Shown here: positions 47,402-56,718 of the stretch, piece by piece
How positions within the stretch are numbered: the first letter of the stretch is position 1
How the letters are laid out: every line of letters begins with the position of its first letter
Source: Lautropia mirabilis
Lineage (GTDB): Bacteria; Pseudomonadota; Gammaproteobacteria; Burkholderiales; Burkholderiaceae_E
Assembly (NCBI RefSeq): GCF_900637555.1
Contig: NZ_LR134378.1
Coordinates: forward strand, 382,001 to 446,000
DNA length: 64,000 nucleotides
Direction: 5' to 3'
Notes under the pieces: generated by a model
What the model was told of the DNA's origin: nothing
The model's database searches: none
Seen by the model: the letters and a program-made list of their open reading frames with translations, nothing else
Translations under genes and position numbers: made by a program

Positions 47402-49261
47402 ATGTGTGGAATCGTTGGTGCCGTAGCACAGCGCAATGTCGTCCCCATCCTGATCGAGGGCCTGCGCAAACTCGAATATCGCGGTTATGACTCCGCCGGT
47501 CTGGCCCTGCTCGACCCGGAAGGCCACATGAACCGTGTCCGCGCCGTGGGCCGTGTGGCCGAGCTGGACACCCGCGCCAAGGAAAAGCACGCCGACGCCC
47601 CCACCGGCATCGCCCACACCCGCTGGGCCACGCACGGTGGCGTCAATGAGGGCAATGCCCACCCGCACATCTCCACGGGCTCCGAGCTGCAGATCTCGGT
47701 GGTGCACAACGGCATCATCGAGAACCACGAAGAGCTGCGCAGCGCGCTCAAGGCCAAGGGCTACGAGTTCACCTCGCAGACCGACACCGAAGTGGTGGCG
47801 CACCTGGTGCATTCGCTGGTGCTGGGCGGCCTGTCGCTGACCGATGCCGTGGCCAAGGCCATCAAGCAGCTGCACGGCGCCTATGCGCTGGCCGTCATCA
47901 GCAGCCGCGAGCCGGGTACCGTCGTGGGCACCCGCCGCGGCTCGCCCCTGCTGCTGGGCGTGGGTGGCGAAGGTTCGGGCAAGGGCGAGAACTTCCTCGC
48001 CTCCGACACCTCGGCCCTGCTGCAGGTCACCAAGCACGTCATCTACCTGGAAGAAGGTGATCTGGCCACGCTCACCTGCGACGGCTACACCATCCGCGAC
48101 GCCGCCGGCAACGTGGCGACGCGCCCGGTGGTCGAGAGCCAGCTGTCGGCCGATGCGGTCGAGCTGGGCAACTACGACCACTACATGCAGAAGGAAATCT
48201 TCGAGCAGCCTGGTGCCATCGGCAACACGCTGGAGATGATCGAGTACGCCAGCTCGCTGCAGCCGGGCCTGTTCGGCGCCGACGCTGAAGAAATCTTCAA
48301 GCGTACCCGCCGCATCCTGATCCTGGCCTGCGGCACCAGCTATCACGCCGGCATGGTGGCCAAGTACTGGCTGGAGTCCATCGCGCGCATCCCCACCGAC
48401 GTGGAGATCGCCAGCGAATACCGCTACCGCGACCCGGTTCCGCAGGACGAGACGCTCGTCATCACCATCTCGCAATCGGGCGAGACGGCCGACACGCTGG
48501 CCGCCCTGCAGCATGCCAAGGGCAACGGCATGACCGACACGCTGTCGATCTGCAACGTGCCGGAATCGGCCCTCATCCGCAACAGCAAGCTGCGCTTCCT
48601 GACGCGCGCCGGTCCCGAGATCGGTGTGGCTTCCACCAAGGCCTTCACCACCCAGCTGGCGGCGCTGTTCCTGCTCACCATCGTGCTGGCCAAGATGCGC
48701 GCCCACCTGACGCCCGAGCGCGAAACCGAGCTGCTGGCCCAGATGCGTCACCTGCCGGCCGCCATGAAGCACGTGCTGGCCGTCGAGCCCGCCGTGAAGG
48801 AATGGGCCAAGCGCTTCGCCGAGAAGGACCACGCCCTGTTCCTGGGCCGTGACGTGCACTTCCCCATCGCCATGGAAGGCGCGCTGAAGCTGAAGGAAAT
48901 CACCTACATCCACGCCGAGGCCTATGCTGCCGGTGAACTCAAGCACGGCCCGCTGGCGCTGGTGGATTCCAACATGCCGGTGGTGGTGGTGGCGCCGAAG
49001 GACGCGCTCATCGAGAAGCTGAAGTCCAACATCCAGGAAGTGCGTGCCCGCGGCGGCGAACTCTTCGTCTTTGCCGATCGCGACACCCACATCGAGCCGT
49101 CGGACTTCGTGCACGTCATCAACCTGGTGGACCATGCCGGTCCGCTGTCCCCGATCCTTCATGTGGTGCCGCTGCAGCTGCTGGCCTACCACGCTGCCCT
49201 GGCTCGGGGCACTGACGTGGACAAGCCGCGCAACCTGGCCAAGTCGGTGACGGTGGAGTGA
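47402..49261 (+). CDS. glmS: Glutamine-fructose-6-phosphate aminotransferase
   Basis: 619 residues. The N-terminal glutaminase nucleophile is Cys2 (MCGIVGAV), with HTRWATHG and HNGIIENH; the two SIS domains carry CGTSYHAG and SQSGETADT, and the C-terminus ends AKSVTVE. It forms glucosamine-6-phosphate. A small Gly/Ser/Glu insertion ([10 protein letters not shown]) in the loop after RRGSPL is slightly longer than usual. No glmS ribozyme is seen upstream, as expected outside Gram-positives. Confidence 0.97.
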   Translation: MCGIVGAVAQRNVVPILIEGLRKLEYRGYDSAGLALLDPEGHMNRVRAVGRVAELDTRAKEKHADAPTGIAHTRWATHGGVNEGNAHPHISTGSELQISVVHNGIIENHEELRSALKAKGYEFTSQTDTEVVAHLVHSLVLGGLSLTDAVAKAIKQLHGAYALAVISSREPGTVVGTRRGSPLLLGVGGEGSGKGENFLASDTSALLQVTKHVIYLEEGDLATLTCDGYTIRDAAGNVATRPVVESQLSADAVELGNYDHYMQKEIFEQPGAIGNTLEMIEYASSLQPGLFGADAEEIFKRTRRILILACGTSYHAGMVAKYWLESIARIPTDVEIASEYRYRDPVPQDETLVITISQSGETADTLAALQHAKGNGMTDTLSICNVPESALIRNSKLRFLTRAGPEIGVASTKAFTTQLAALFLLTIVLAKMRAHLTPERETELLAQMRHLPAAMKHVLAVEPAVKEWAKRFAEKDHALFLGRDVHFPIAMEGALKLKEITYIHAEAYAAGELKHGPLALVDSNMPVVVVAPKDALIEKLKSNIQEVRARGGELFVFADRDTHIEPSDFVHVINLVDHAGPLSPILHVVPLQLLAYHAALARGTDVDKPRNLAKSVTVE

Positions 49262-49308
49262 CACTCCGGCCGGCACGGTGGTGCCGGCCACACCACAGAC
49301 AATGCGCG

Positions 49309-49350
49309 ATGCAAGGTGCATCCCTCGGGGCCTTCGGGCCCCGATTGCAT
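49309..49350 (+). other. Stem-loop with UUCG tetraloop in the glmS 3' region
   Basis: CGGGGCC/GGCCCCG (49326-49332 with 49337-49343) closes the very stable cUUCGg loop; an outer stem ATGCAA/TTGCAT (49309-49314 with 49345-49350) frames it. A further GC stem GGCCGGCAC/GTGCCGGCC lies at 49268-49289, just after the glmS stop. These may stabilise the glmS message or belong to a small RNA; nothing proves either. Confidence 0.4.
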
Positions 49351-49415
49351 GGGGCTCCCCAACTTGCACGGTCTGCCACGAAGCGCTTTCATTCGGCTTA
49401 AGTGGCTCCCCCAAA

Positions 49416-49450
49416 GAAAAACGGCTCCCGCAGGAGCCGTTTTTCTTTTG
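49416..49450. terminator. Bidirectional intrinsic terminator between glmS and the substrate-binding protein gene
   Basis: Stem ACGGCTCC/GGAGCCGT (49421-49428 with 49433-49440) is flanked by A-rich sequence on the left and TTTTTCTTTT on the right, so it works for the rightward glmS transcript and, through the A-run, for the leftward operon ending at 49499. Confidence 0.9.
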
Positions 49451-49498
49451 ATGGTTCGTTCTGACAGGTCATCCGGTTTCCCGGAAGACCTGCCCCAC

Positions 49499-50659
49499 TC
49501 ACCCCTTCGCTGGCGGCTGCCCCTGCAGCATGCGATGGGCATCCGCCTCGCTCAGCGCGTAGTCGAAGAACTGGCGGTAGAACGCCTGCACCCGCGCCGG
49601 CAGGTCATCGGCAGACAGCTTGTCCGGATGCAGCCGGGACAGGGCCCAGCGCAGCTGCAGGGTGATCTCACAGCCATAGCGATCCCACGGGAACACGCCT
49701 TCCGGGTTGGTATGGAGCCGCCCGGCACGTACGGCGCCCAGCTGCGCAAAGCCCGCCGCCTTCTTCTGCCCGGCACTGCTGGCTGACTCGATGATCACGT
49801 CCGGATCCCACGCCAGCAGCTGCTCGACCGACACCGGCCTCAGGCTGCCCTTGATGGAAGCCGCCGCATTGATGCCGCCGGCCGCCTGGATCCACTCGTC
49901 GATGATGGTGTTTGATCCGTCAACCAACAGCTGCGGTTCCCACTGCGCGATGTGCAGCACGCGCGGGCGCTTCGCTTCCGGGATGCCACTGCTGATGCGA
50001 CGCACCTCGGACAGCGCCTCGTCCAGATGCTGCAGATATCGCTGCGCACGTTCGGGCGCATCATTGCCCAGCACCTTTGCCGTCAGCGCAATGCTGTCAC
50101 GCATCGAAGAAAAGTCCTGAAAGACCGTCTTCACCACCTGGATGCCGGCCGCCTGCAGCTCGTTGGCCGCCGGATCGGACGGCGTGAGAAAGGCCAGCGT
50201 GATGTTGCGTGCCAGCAGGGATTCGGCCACGAAGCCCCCCTTCGGGGCATGGATGGCGTCATGCAGCGACGGCGCCACCTGGTACATCCAGGGCTTCTGC
50301 TTCGGTGCATTGACGGTGGCCGCAATGCGCTTCGTGGCACCCAGCATCATCAACACCGAAGCATGCGCCGGCCAGCCATTGGCGATCAGCGCCTTCGGAT
50401 CGGGCCTGGCATCGGCCAGCGGTGTCACATCGCCCAGTTTTGCGGCTGCCTTGCCGGACGCCGCCTCCTTCGCACGGGCACTACCAGCCCACGACACCAT
50501 CGCGCCGGCCAGCAGCCCCCCGGCGGCCAGCAGCAGGCGGCGACGCTCACCCCATGCAGCCATGCCGGGCGCGGTACGTGTAGTTCCTGACGGCAGGCCA
50601 CCATCCGTCGTCCCACTTTTGGCGGTCGAAGCCAGCCGAACTTCCTTTCCGTCTTTCAC
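49499..50659 (-). CDS. ABC transporter substrate-binding protein, metal-chelate type
   Basis: 386 residues from GTG 50659, chosen over ATG 50677 because AGGAGGG lies five bases upstream. An N-terminal ERRRLLLAAGGLLAG segment with ARA cleavage site looks like a signal peptide, possibly Tat-dependent because of the Arg run. The body is a two-lobe periplasmic-binding fold of the FecB/BtuF class, with MLGATKRIAATV, VLHIAQWEPQLLVDGS and DPDVIIESASSAG. It is the last gene of the leftward uptake operon. Ligand may be a ferric siderophore, haem, cobalamin or another metal chelate. Confidence 0.82.
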   Translation of the reverse strand: MKDGKEVRLASTAKSGTTDGGLPSGTTRTAPGMAAWGERRRLLLAAGGLLAGAMVSWAGSARAKEAASGKAAAKLGDVTPLADARPDPKALIANGWPAHASVLMMLGATKRIAATVNAPKQKPWMYQVAPSLHDAIHAPKGGFVAESLLARNITLAFLTPSDPAANELQAAGIQVVKTVFQDFSSMRDSIALTAKVLGNDAPERAQRYLQHLDEALSEVRRISSGIPEAKRPRVLHIAQWEPQLLVDGSNTIIDEWIQAAGGINAAASIKGSLRPVSVEQLLAWDPDVIIESASSAGQKKAAGFAQLGAVRAGRLHTNPEGVFPWDRYGCEITLQLRWALSRLHPDKLSADDLPARVQAFYRQFFDYALSEADAHRMLQGQPPAKG

Positions 50660-50824
50660 GCTATCCCTCCTGTCCATGAGACAACGCCGGGATCGACCCT
50701 GATCCCGGCGCCGGAATCCGGTGCATGCCGGTGCAGCACCCGATGACATCGCGGCCTTGGCGGCCACGGAAAATGCAGGAACAAGGGCAGGCCCCGGCGG
50801 CACACCGTCCCGCCCTGTCGTCAC

Positions 50825-53044
50825 TTACAGCGCGAACTGCACCGTCAGCATGGCCGAACGCGGATCACCCACGTCCGCCGTGGCATTGCCGTTGCCACTG
50901 TAGCCGTTCAGGCCACCGGCCACGATATTGGTCCAGTAGCGCTGATTGGTGACGTTGTACACCGTCAGACGCCAGGTGGTGTCATGCCCCCACAGCTGCT
51001 GTTCCCAACGGGCGCCCACATCCAGCCGCCCATAGCCGCCGATCCAGTCGGTGTTGGCGTAGTTGGCGGCACGGCGGTTCATGGTGATGAAGCGTGCGTT
51101 GACGGAGAGCCCCGGCACCGCGCGGATGCGCATGTCACCCATCAGGCTGGCGGTCCAGCTGCTCAGACCCACGATCTTCTTGTCACGGCTGGCGGCATTG
51201 GCCGATGCCACCATGCGCGGGTCCAGCCACGACACCATCGCGGTCATCGACAGATCCTGCGTGACATTGCCGGAAATGCTGCCCTCGAAACCACGGTTGC
51301 GCTGCTTGCCGGCCTCACGATAGACCGGCAGGTTGTTCAGCAGCGTCTCGCTGTCGGTGTAGGCAAACGGCCGCTCGATCCGGAACAGCGCGATATTGGC
51401 GTCGAAGGCGTGCAGGCGCGTCTTGTAGCCCAGTTCCCACTGCTTGCTGCGATACGGATCCAGCACCTCGCCCGCGTTGCCCGTACCGGCGGGCGCCGCA
51501 TCACCCGGCTGCAGCGTGTCGCCATAGCTCAGGTACACGCTGTTGACCGGATCGAATCGGTACATCACGCCGGCAAAGGGACTGAGCCCGTGGTCGCTGG
51601 AGCTGCGCGTGGCTGCGCCGGCACGGTTGTAGTTGGTGAGCTTCATCCAGCTGTAGCTGGCGCTCAGCATCACCTGCCAGTTCGGGTCCAGGTCCACCGT
51701 GTCAGCCAGAATCAGTGACTGCTGGCGCTGGGCAGCACTCTGGTAGCGCTGCTTGAAGTCCGGCCAGTCGGGCTGGGCATACAGTGTCGGTGCTGCCAGG
51801 CTGGCCTGCCCCAGCATGATGGAACGTCCTGCACGCGGGTTGTAGTTGTTCCAGTCGAAACCGTTGTTGGCCACGGTGATGTCATGCTGCATGCCCCCGG
51901 CCTGCACCTTGCCATTCAGGCTGAGCTGGTTGCCGGTGACCGTGAATCGGCTGGCCGTGGTGGAGCTGCTGGTCGTGACATAGTTGCCGGCGGCACTGCG
52001 CAGCGTGTTGCTCACACTGGTGCTTTCACGGTCGGCAATCTGGCGCGACAGACCCGCCGTCAGCTGCCAGCCCGAATCAAGGCGATGCAGCACGCGGGTA
52101 GTGATCGTGCTGGTCTCGTTGTCGTTGCCGGAATAAGGCTGGCCATAGCCCACCCGCTTCGGATCCACCGCCGCCGGGAACGGCACGTTGGCGGCCACAC
52201 CGAAACTGCCGGCCTCGCCACGACGGATGAAGCGATAGTGGCTGGCATTGACCTGCCACTGCGTGCTGGGCGTCAGGTCCGCATCCAGCGCCACGCCACC
52301 GAAGGTGCGCCGGCGGTGGCTGCCCTCAGCGTACGAATTCCCCGTTTCCTGCAGCAGGTTCGCTCGCACCCGCCAGCGCTTGTCCGCCGTCAGCGGCGTC
52401 CACAGGTCTGCGTGGATGGAAGGCCTGGCATCGCTGTCGATGCCCAGGCGCAGCGTGTTGGTACCGGTGGTGCCCGCCCGTTTCTGCGTGAAACCAAAGA
52501 CCCCCGATCCCGTGGCCGGTCCGTACAGCGAACCCGCCACACCGTTCAGCACCTCGATGCGCTCGAACTGCTCGGTGGGGTAGTTGGTGGTGCTGACCAT
52601 GTTGAAGCCGTCGACCCGGCTGTTCTGGATCACGCTGCCCTGCACGCCGCGTGTCTGCGGCCGGACCGTGTCGGCCTGCACCCAGGGCAGGTAGCGCAGC
52701 GCGTCCTGCACGCTGAAGTTCTGATCATCGGCCATCTGCTCGGCGCTCACGGCCGACACCGAATAGGGCGTCGCCACCGAGTCACGCTCGCCCAGCGGCC
52801 CCACCTGCACCCGGCGCTGCGCCTGGCGGACTTCGTCGGTTCCGGACGTACCCACCACAGAAATTCTGGGTAGCGTGGCCGTTTCTTCAACAGCGGTGGA
52901 GTCCTGAGCGAAGCCACCGACCGGCGCGAACAGGGCGGCCAGAGTCAATGCCAGCATGCGCGGCTGCCAGCCACGGCCGGCCAGAGAACGAAGCGACCGC
53001 TGCTGTCCGGCAGGGGTGGAAGAGATGTTTTTCTTGGATGTCAT
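50825..53044 (-). CDS. TonB-dependent siderophore-type receptor
   Basis: 739 residues from ATG 53044. Signal peptide ending near GGFAQD. The plug domain contains the region ATPYSVSAVSAEQMADD, RGVQGSVIQNSRVDGF and EVLNGVAGSLYGPATGSGVFGF, and the C-terminal barrel ends in LTVQFAL with a terminal aromatic/hydrophobic strand pattern. The plug resembles FhuE/FpvA-type ferric siderophore receptors, without an N-terminal signalling domain. It sits between the ABC ATPase and the binding protein, indicating that all act on one ligand. Confidence 0.87.
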   Translation of the reverse strand: MTSKKNISSTPAGQQRSLRSLAGRGWQPRMLALTLAALFAPVGGFAQDSTAVEETATLPRISVVGTSGTDEVRQAQRRVQVGPLGERDSVATPYSVSAVSAEQMADDQNFSVQDALRYLPWVQADTVRPQTRGVQGSVIQNSRVDGFNMVSTTNYPTEQFERIEVLNGVAGSLYGPATGSGVFGFTQKRAGTTGTNTLRLGIDSDARPSIHADLWTPLTADKRWRVRANLLQETGNSYAEGSHRRRTFGGVALDADLTPSTQWQVNASHYRFIRRGEAGSFGVAANVPFPAAVDPKRVGYGQPYSGNDNETSTITTRVLHRLDSGWQLTAGLSRQIADRESTSVSNTLRSAAGNYVTTSSSTTASRFTVTGNQLSLNGKVQAGGMQHDITVANNGFDWNNYNPRAGRSIMLGQASLAAPTLYAQPDWPDFKQRYQSAAQRQQSLILADTVDLDPNWQVMLSASYSWMKLTNYNRAGAATRSSSDHGLSPFAGVMYRFDPVNSVYLSYGDTLQPGDAAPAGTGNAGEVLDPYRSKQWELGYKTRLHAFDANIALFRIERPFAYTDSETLLNNLPVYREAGKQRNRGFEGSISGNVTQDLSMTAMVSWLDPRMVASANAASRDKKIVGLSSWTASLMGDMRIRAVPGLSVNARFITMNRRAANYANTDWIGGYGRLDVGARWEQQLWGHDTTWRLTVYNVTNQRYWTNIVAGGLNGYSGNGNATADVGDPRSAMLTVQFAL

Positions 53045-53176
53045 GATGAGAAGGAAAGACGATCCGGGAAACGGACCCGGCAAGACGGAGGGGGAACCCA
53101 GGAGAGAGAGGCCGGCAGCACCCCATGGGAGGGTCTGCCGGAAGAAGCAACCGGATGCACGCGCGAGGAAAGAACA

Positions 53177-53989
53177 TCAGCCCCCCGGCGTGGCATGCAG
53201 GCAGGCCGCCACCGCCTGCTCGGAAACACCGTACAGCGCAGCCAGCGCCGCCGGCGTGGCCGTCTCGCGCGGGGCGCCTACGGCCACCATGTGGCCACGT
53301 CCCAGCAGCGCGATGCGGTCGGCCACGCGCAGCGCATGCTCGGGCTGGTGCGTGGTCATCAGCACCGCCATGCCGCCGGCGCTCAGACGCTCCACGTGTT
53401 CCAGCACACGGATCTGATTGCCGAAATCCAGGCTGGCGGTGGGCTCGTCCATCACCAGCAGACGGGGCTCCTGCACCAGCGCACGGGACACCAGTGCCAG
53501 CTGGCGCTCGCCCCCGCTGATGGCGGTGTAGATGCGCGGTGCCAGGTGCTCGATGCCCATCATTGCCAGACAGCGCCGCGCCAGTTGCCGATCGGCCTCA
53601 CCGGGCGAGGCAAAGCGCCCCAGGTGTGCAGCACGCCCCATCAGCACCACGTCTTCCACCGTGTACGGGAACACGCCCACGCCAGCCTGCGGCACATAGC
53701 CCACCCAGTGGGCGAAGTCGCGCCGGGACCACTGGCCCAGCGGCCGTCCGCCCAGCAGCACTTCACCACCCAGCGGGGGCAACAGGCCCAGCAGCGTGCG
53801 CAGCAGCGTGGTCTTGCCGCAGCCGTTCCCCCCCAGCAGGCACAGCACCTCACCTGCTGACAGCGAGAAGTCCAGTCCCTGCGACACCTGCTGGCTGCCA
53901 TGGCCGGTAGCCAGCCCCCGGGCCTGCAACACGATGGACGGCATTGCGTCGGAGCCGTTCTGTCTGACAGCATTCATGGCGGGCCTCAC
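53177..53989 (-). CDS. ABC transporter ATP-binding protein (FecE/BtuD type)
   Basis: 270 residues from GTG 53989, which overlaps the permease stop as GTGA; ATG at 53977 or 53944 are alternatives. Walker A GGNGCGKTTLL, signature ISGGERQLALVSRAL and Walker B LLVMDEPTASLD are intact, along with a final switch His in MTTHQPEHAL. It energises import through the neighbouring permease. Confidence 0.92.
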   Translation of the reverse strand: MRPAMNAVRQNGSDAMPSIVLQARGLATGHGSQQVSQGLDFSLSAGEVLCLLGGNGCGKTTLLRTLLGLLPPLGGEVLLGGRPLGQWSRRDFAHWVGYVPQAGVGVFPYTVEDVVLMGRAAHLGRFASPGEADRQLARRCLAMMGIEHLAPRIYTAISGGERQLALVSRALVQEPRLLVMDEPTASLDFGNQIRVLEHVERLSAGGMAVLMTTHQPEHALRVADRIALLGRGHMVAVGAPRETATPAALAALYGVSEQAVAACLHATPGG

Positions 53990-55062
53990 AGGTCGCGGCC
54001 GCCACGGGCCAGCAGAAAGAGGAAGAAAGGCGCGCCCACCAGCGCGGTGACGATGCCCAACGGCAGCTCGATGTCGGCCACCGTGCGGGCCAGCGTATCG
54101 GCCACCACCAGAAAGCCGCCGCCCAGCATCAGCGAGGCCGGCAGCAGACGACCAAAGTCGGGCCCCACCAGCAGCCGCGCCACATGGGGCACCACCAGGC
54201 CCACCCAGCCGATGATGCCGGCAATGGACACCGCCGCCGCCGTGGCCAGCGTGGCCGCTGCCACCAGCAGCATCCGCATCCTGCCCACCGGCACGCCCAG
54301 CGCCTCGGCCTCGTCGTCATCGAGGCTCAGCAGGTTCATCCGCCAGCGCAGCAGCGCCATCGGCAACAGCCCCAGCAGCAGTGCCGGCGCCGTGCCCAAC
54401 AGGTCGGAGGCGGTAATGGCATTGAGCCCGCCCATCAGCCAGAAGGTGATGGACGGCAGTTGCGTGGTGGGGTCTGCCACCGTCTTGATGAGTGCAATGC
54501 CGGCTCCCAGCAGCGCGCCCACCGCCACCCCGGCCAGCACCAGCACCAGCACCGGGTCATGTCGCCGCACCAGCAGTGACAGCCCCAGCACCGCCCCCAC
54601 CGCCGACAAGCCTCCCACGAAGGCAAAGCCCTGCACGGCCCCCAGTGGCAGCCCCAACCAGATGGCCAGGACAGCGCCCAGGCCGGCGCCAGCCGAAACG
54701 CCCAGAATGTCGGGCGACACCAACGGGTTGCGGAACATGCCCTGATAGGCTGCACCGGCCGCGGAGAGCACCGCCCCCACCAGCAGGGCCGCGCCGATGC
54801 GCGGCAGGCGGATATTCCAGATCACCGTTTCCATGGCCGGCGGCAGGCCGGTTTCGCTTCCGGAGATGCGCGCCCACACGATGCGGGCCAGGTCTGCCGG
54901 GCCGATGGGAAACTTGCCCAGCGCAAAGGCCGCCAGCACCACCAGCAGCAGTGCGGCCACGGCCAACGCCCAGCGCAGCAGCCCGGGCGGAAGAAAATGT
55001 GCAGATCGCGGAACCGTGCCGCCCTGCGGCCCAGGCACGGCCTGGCTGTCGCGTTCTTTCAT
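53986..55062 (-). CDS. FecCD-type ABC transporter permease
   Basis: 358 residues. About nine to ten hydrophobic helices, RLPRIGAALLVGAVLSAAGAAYQG and the coupling-helix region LGVSAGAGLGAVLA are typical of the FecCD/BtuC family, as is GWVGLVVPHVARLLVGPDF. It is the first gene of the leftward operon permease-ATPase-receptor-binding protein. A symmetrical AT-rich element just upstream (55090-55119) may be its operator. Confidence 0.92.
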   Translation of the reverse strand: MKERDSQAVPGPQGGTVPRSAHFLPPGLLRWALAVAALLLVVLAAFALGKFPIGPADLARIVWARISGSETGLPPAMETVIWNIRLPRIGAALLVGAVLSAAGAAYQGMFRNPLVSPDILGVSAGAGLGAVLAIWLGLPLGAVQGFAFVGGLSAVGAVLGLSLLVRRHDPVLVLVLAGVAVGALLGAGIALIKTVADPTTQLPSITFWLMGGLNAITASDLLGTAPALLLGLLPMALLRWRMNLLSLDDDEAEALGVPVGRMRMLLVAAATLATAAAVSIAGIIGWVGLVVPHVARLLVGPDFGRLLPASLMLGGGFLVVADTLARTVADIELPLGIVTALVGAPFFLFLLARGGRDL

Positions 55063-55089
55063 GAAGGCACCCCGTCGAACAGGGTACAG

Positions 55090-55119
55090 AGTCGTTATAT
55101 CAGACAGTATATAGCGACT
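55090..55119. promoter_or_regulatory. Candidate operator/promoter palindrome of the chelate uptake operon
   Basis: Half-sites AGTCGxTATAT (55090-55100) and ATATAxCGACT (55109-55119) are symmetric except at one position per side, with an eight-base centre. It lies 28 bases before the permease ATG and includes TATATA and TATAAC, suitable as a -10 for the leftward transcript. Its form suits a dimeric metal-dependent repressor such as Fur or Zur, but it does not match either consensus closely. Confidence 0.4.
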
Positions 55120-55176
55120 GGGCGTAGCCCCCCGAGAGACCCCAGGGGCCCGCGCTCAACATGAAAGGCCGGCCGG

Positions 55177-56478
55177 CTATGCCCGGTCACCTTCCTCCGA
55201 AGCCCGAGGCTTGTCGACAGCCTTTCCGGCGTCCTCCTCCTCTTTCCTGGCCTTGGCGCTTTTCACCTCGGCCTCCACCTCAGCGGCCGCTTCGGCCGCT
55301 TCTTCAGCCTTGGCCCGCGCCAGCTGTGCCCGCGCCTCGAGCAGCGCCTCCTTCGGCGCATCTTCCACCGTCAGCGCCACCTGGGCCGGCAGCTCGCCAT
55401 TTTCCAGGGCTTCGTGCACTTCCTCATCCCGGTCACGGTCGGGCGCCACGTACAGGTCCCAGGCCGCCATGAACAGCGCAGCGATCAGCGGCCCGATCAC
55501 GAAGCCGTTGAGCCCGAAGAGCGACATGCCGCCGATAGTGGAGACCAGCACCACGTAATCGGGCATCTTGGTGTTCTTGCCCACCAGCACCGGGCGTAGC
55601 ACGTTGTCCACCATGCCGATCACACCCACGCCATAGGCCAGCAACACCACGCCCTGCCAGGTGGCGCCCGTCGCCAGGAAGTAGAGGGCGATCGGCCCCC
55701 AGATGAGGCCCGAGCCCACGGCCGGCAGCAGAGACAGGAAGGCCATCACCACCGACCACAGGATCACGCCCTTGATGCCCAGCGCCCAGAGGATGATCCC
55801 GCCCAGCACCCCCTGCACGATCGCCACGGCCACGTTGCCCTTCACGGTGGCCTTCACCACCGCCGAGAACTTGCCCAGCAGATGATTCTTCGGCTCGTCC
55901 TCCAGCGGAATGGCACGGTAGAACATGGCGACCAGCTGCCCGCCATCACGCAGCAGGAAGAACAGCACGTACAGCAGCACGCCGGTACTGGCCAGGGCAT
56001 CCACCGTGTTCTGGCCGATGTTGACGGCCTGCGAGGCCAGGAACTGACCGATCTCGCTGCCACTGTCGGCCAGTCTCCGCTGGATGGACGGCAGGTCCAG
56101 CAGCCCCTGGGCATCCAGCATGCGGTGCAGCCAGCCCGGCATGGCCTCGATGATCTTGGCCAGGTACGCCCCGAAGTTCAGATCGCCCGACCGGATGCGG
56201 CTGTAGATCTGCGCCCCCTGATTCACCAACGACATGGTCAGCCCGATCACCGGGATGATCACCATCATGATGACCGCACCCAGCGTGATGAACGTGGCCG
56301 TATTGGCGCGCTGCGGCATGCGCCGCATCAATGCCCGCTGCATGGGCGCAAACAGCATCGCCAGAATGACGGCCCACATCAGCGCGCTATAGAAGGGCAG
56401 CAGGATGGCCAGGAACGCCAGCGACACCAGCGCCAGGAAACCCACGAAGAAATAGCGTCGGTCGGAAGCGAGTTTCAT
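55177..56478 (-). CDS. AI-2E family transporter (YdiK/PerM-like membrane protein)
   Basis: 433 residues. N-terminal two helices (FFVGFLALVSLAFLAILLPF, then ALMWAVILAMLFAP), a large periplasmic or cytoplasmic stretch, then several helices with LLYVLFFLLRDG and NVLRPVLVGKNTKMPDYVVLVS, the hallmark of the family. The last 75 residues are a charged Glu/Ala/Lys-rich coiled-coil tail. The family includes the autoinducer-2 exporter TqsA and ion-coupled transporters, so substrate is open. It is probably not part of the chelate operon, as a putative promoter lies between. Confidence 0.85.
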   Translation of the reverse strand: MKLASDRRYFFVGFLALVSLAFLAILLPFYSALMWAVILAMLFAPMQRALMRRMPQRANTATFITLGAVIMMVIIPVIGLTMSLVNQGAQIYSRIRSGDLNFGAYLAKIIEAMPGWLHRMLDAQGLLDLPSIQRRLADSGSEIGQFLASQAVNIGQNTVDALASTGVLLYVLFFLLRDGGQLVAMFYRAIPLEDEPKNHLLGKFSAVVKATVKGNVAVAIVQGVLGGIILWALGIKGVILWSVVMAFLSLLPAVGSGLIWGPIALYFLATGATWQGVVLLAYGVGVIGMVDNVLRPVLVGKNTKMPDYVVLVSTIGGMSLFGLNGFVIGPLIAALFMAAWDLYVAPDRDRDEEVHEALENGELPAQVALTVEDAPKEALLEARAQLARAKAEEAAEAAAEVEAEVKSAKARKEEEDAGKAVDKPRASEEGDRA

Positions 56479-56718
56479 CGGTCAGAAAGGAAAGGGAAAG
56501 GGGGCCTGCCAAGGCAATGCCTTGCATCATAACCTGCCCCCTCCTGCGCCATCCCCCTCCAGCGGACATCCAAGGGAAAGCACCAGCCCCCAAGCGAAAG
56601 ACAAGGCAAAAACACGTTTCAGGCGGAAAAGCCCCCTTCTCCCGGCCGCGGGCGCCGCTATCATGGGCGCGCCTTCTCCAACAGACCAAGCAGACCCAAC
56701 AGACATACAGGAGTCCTC

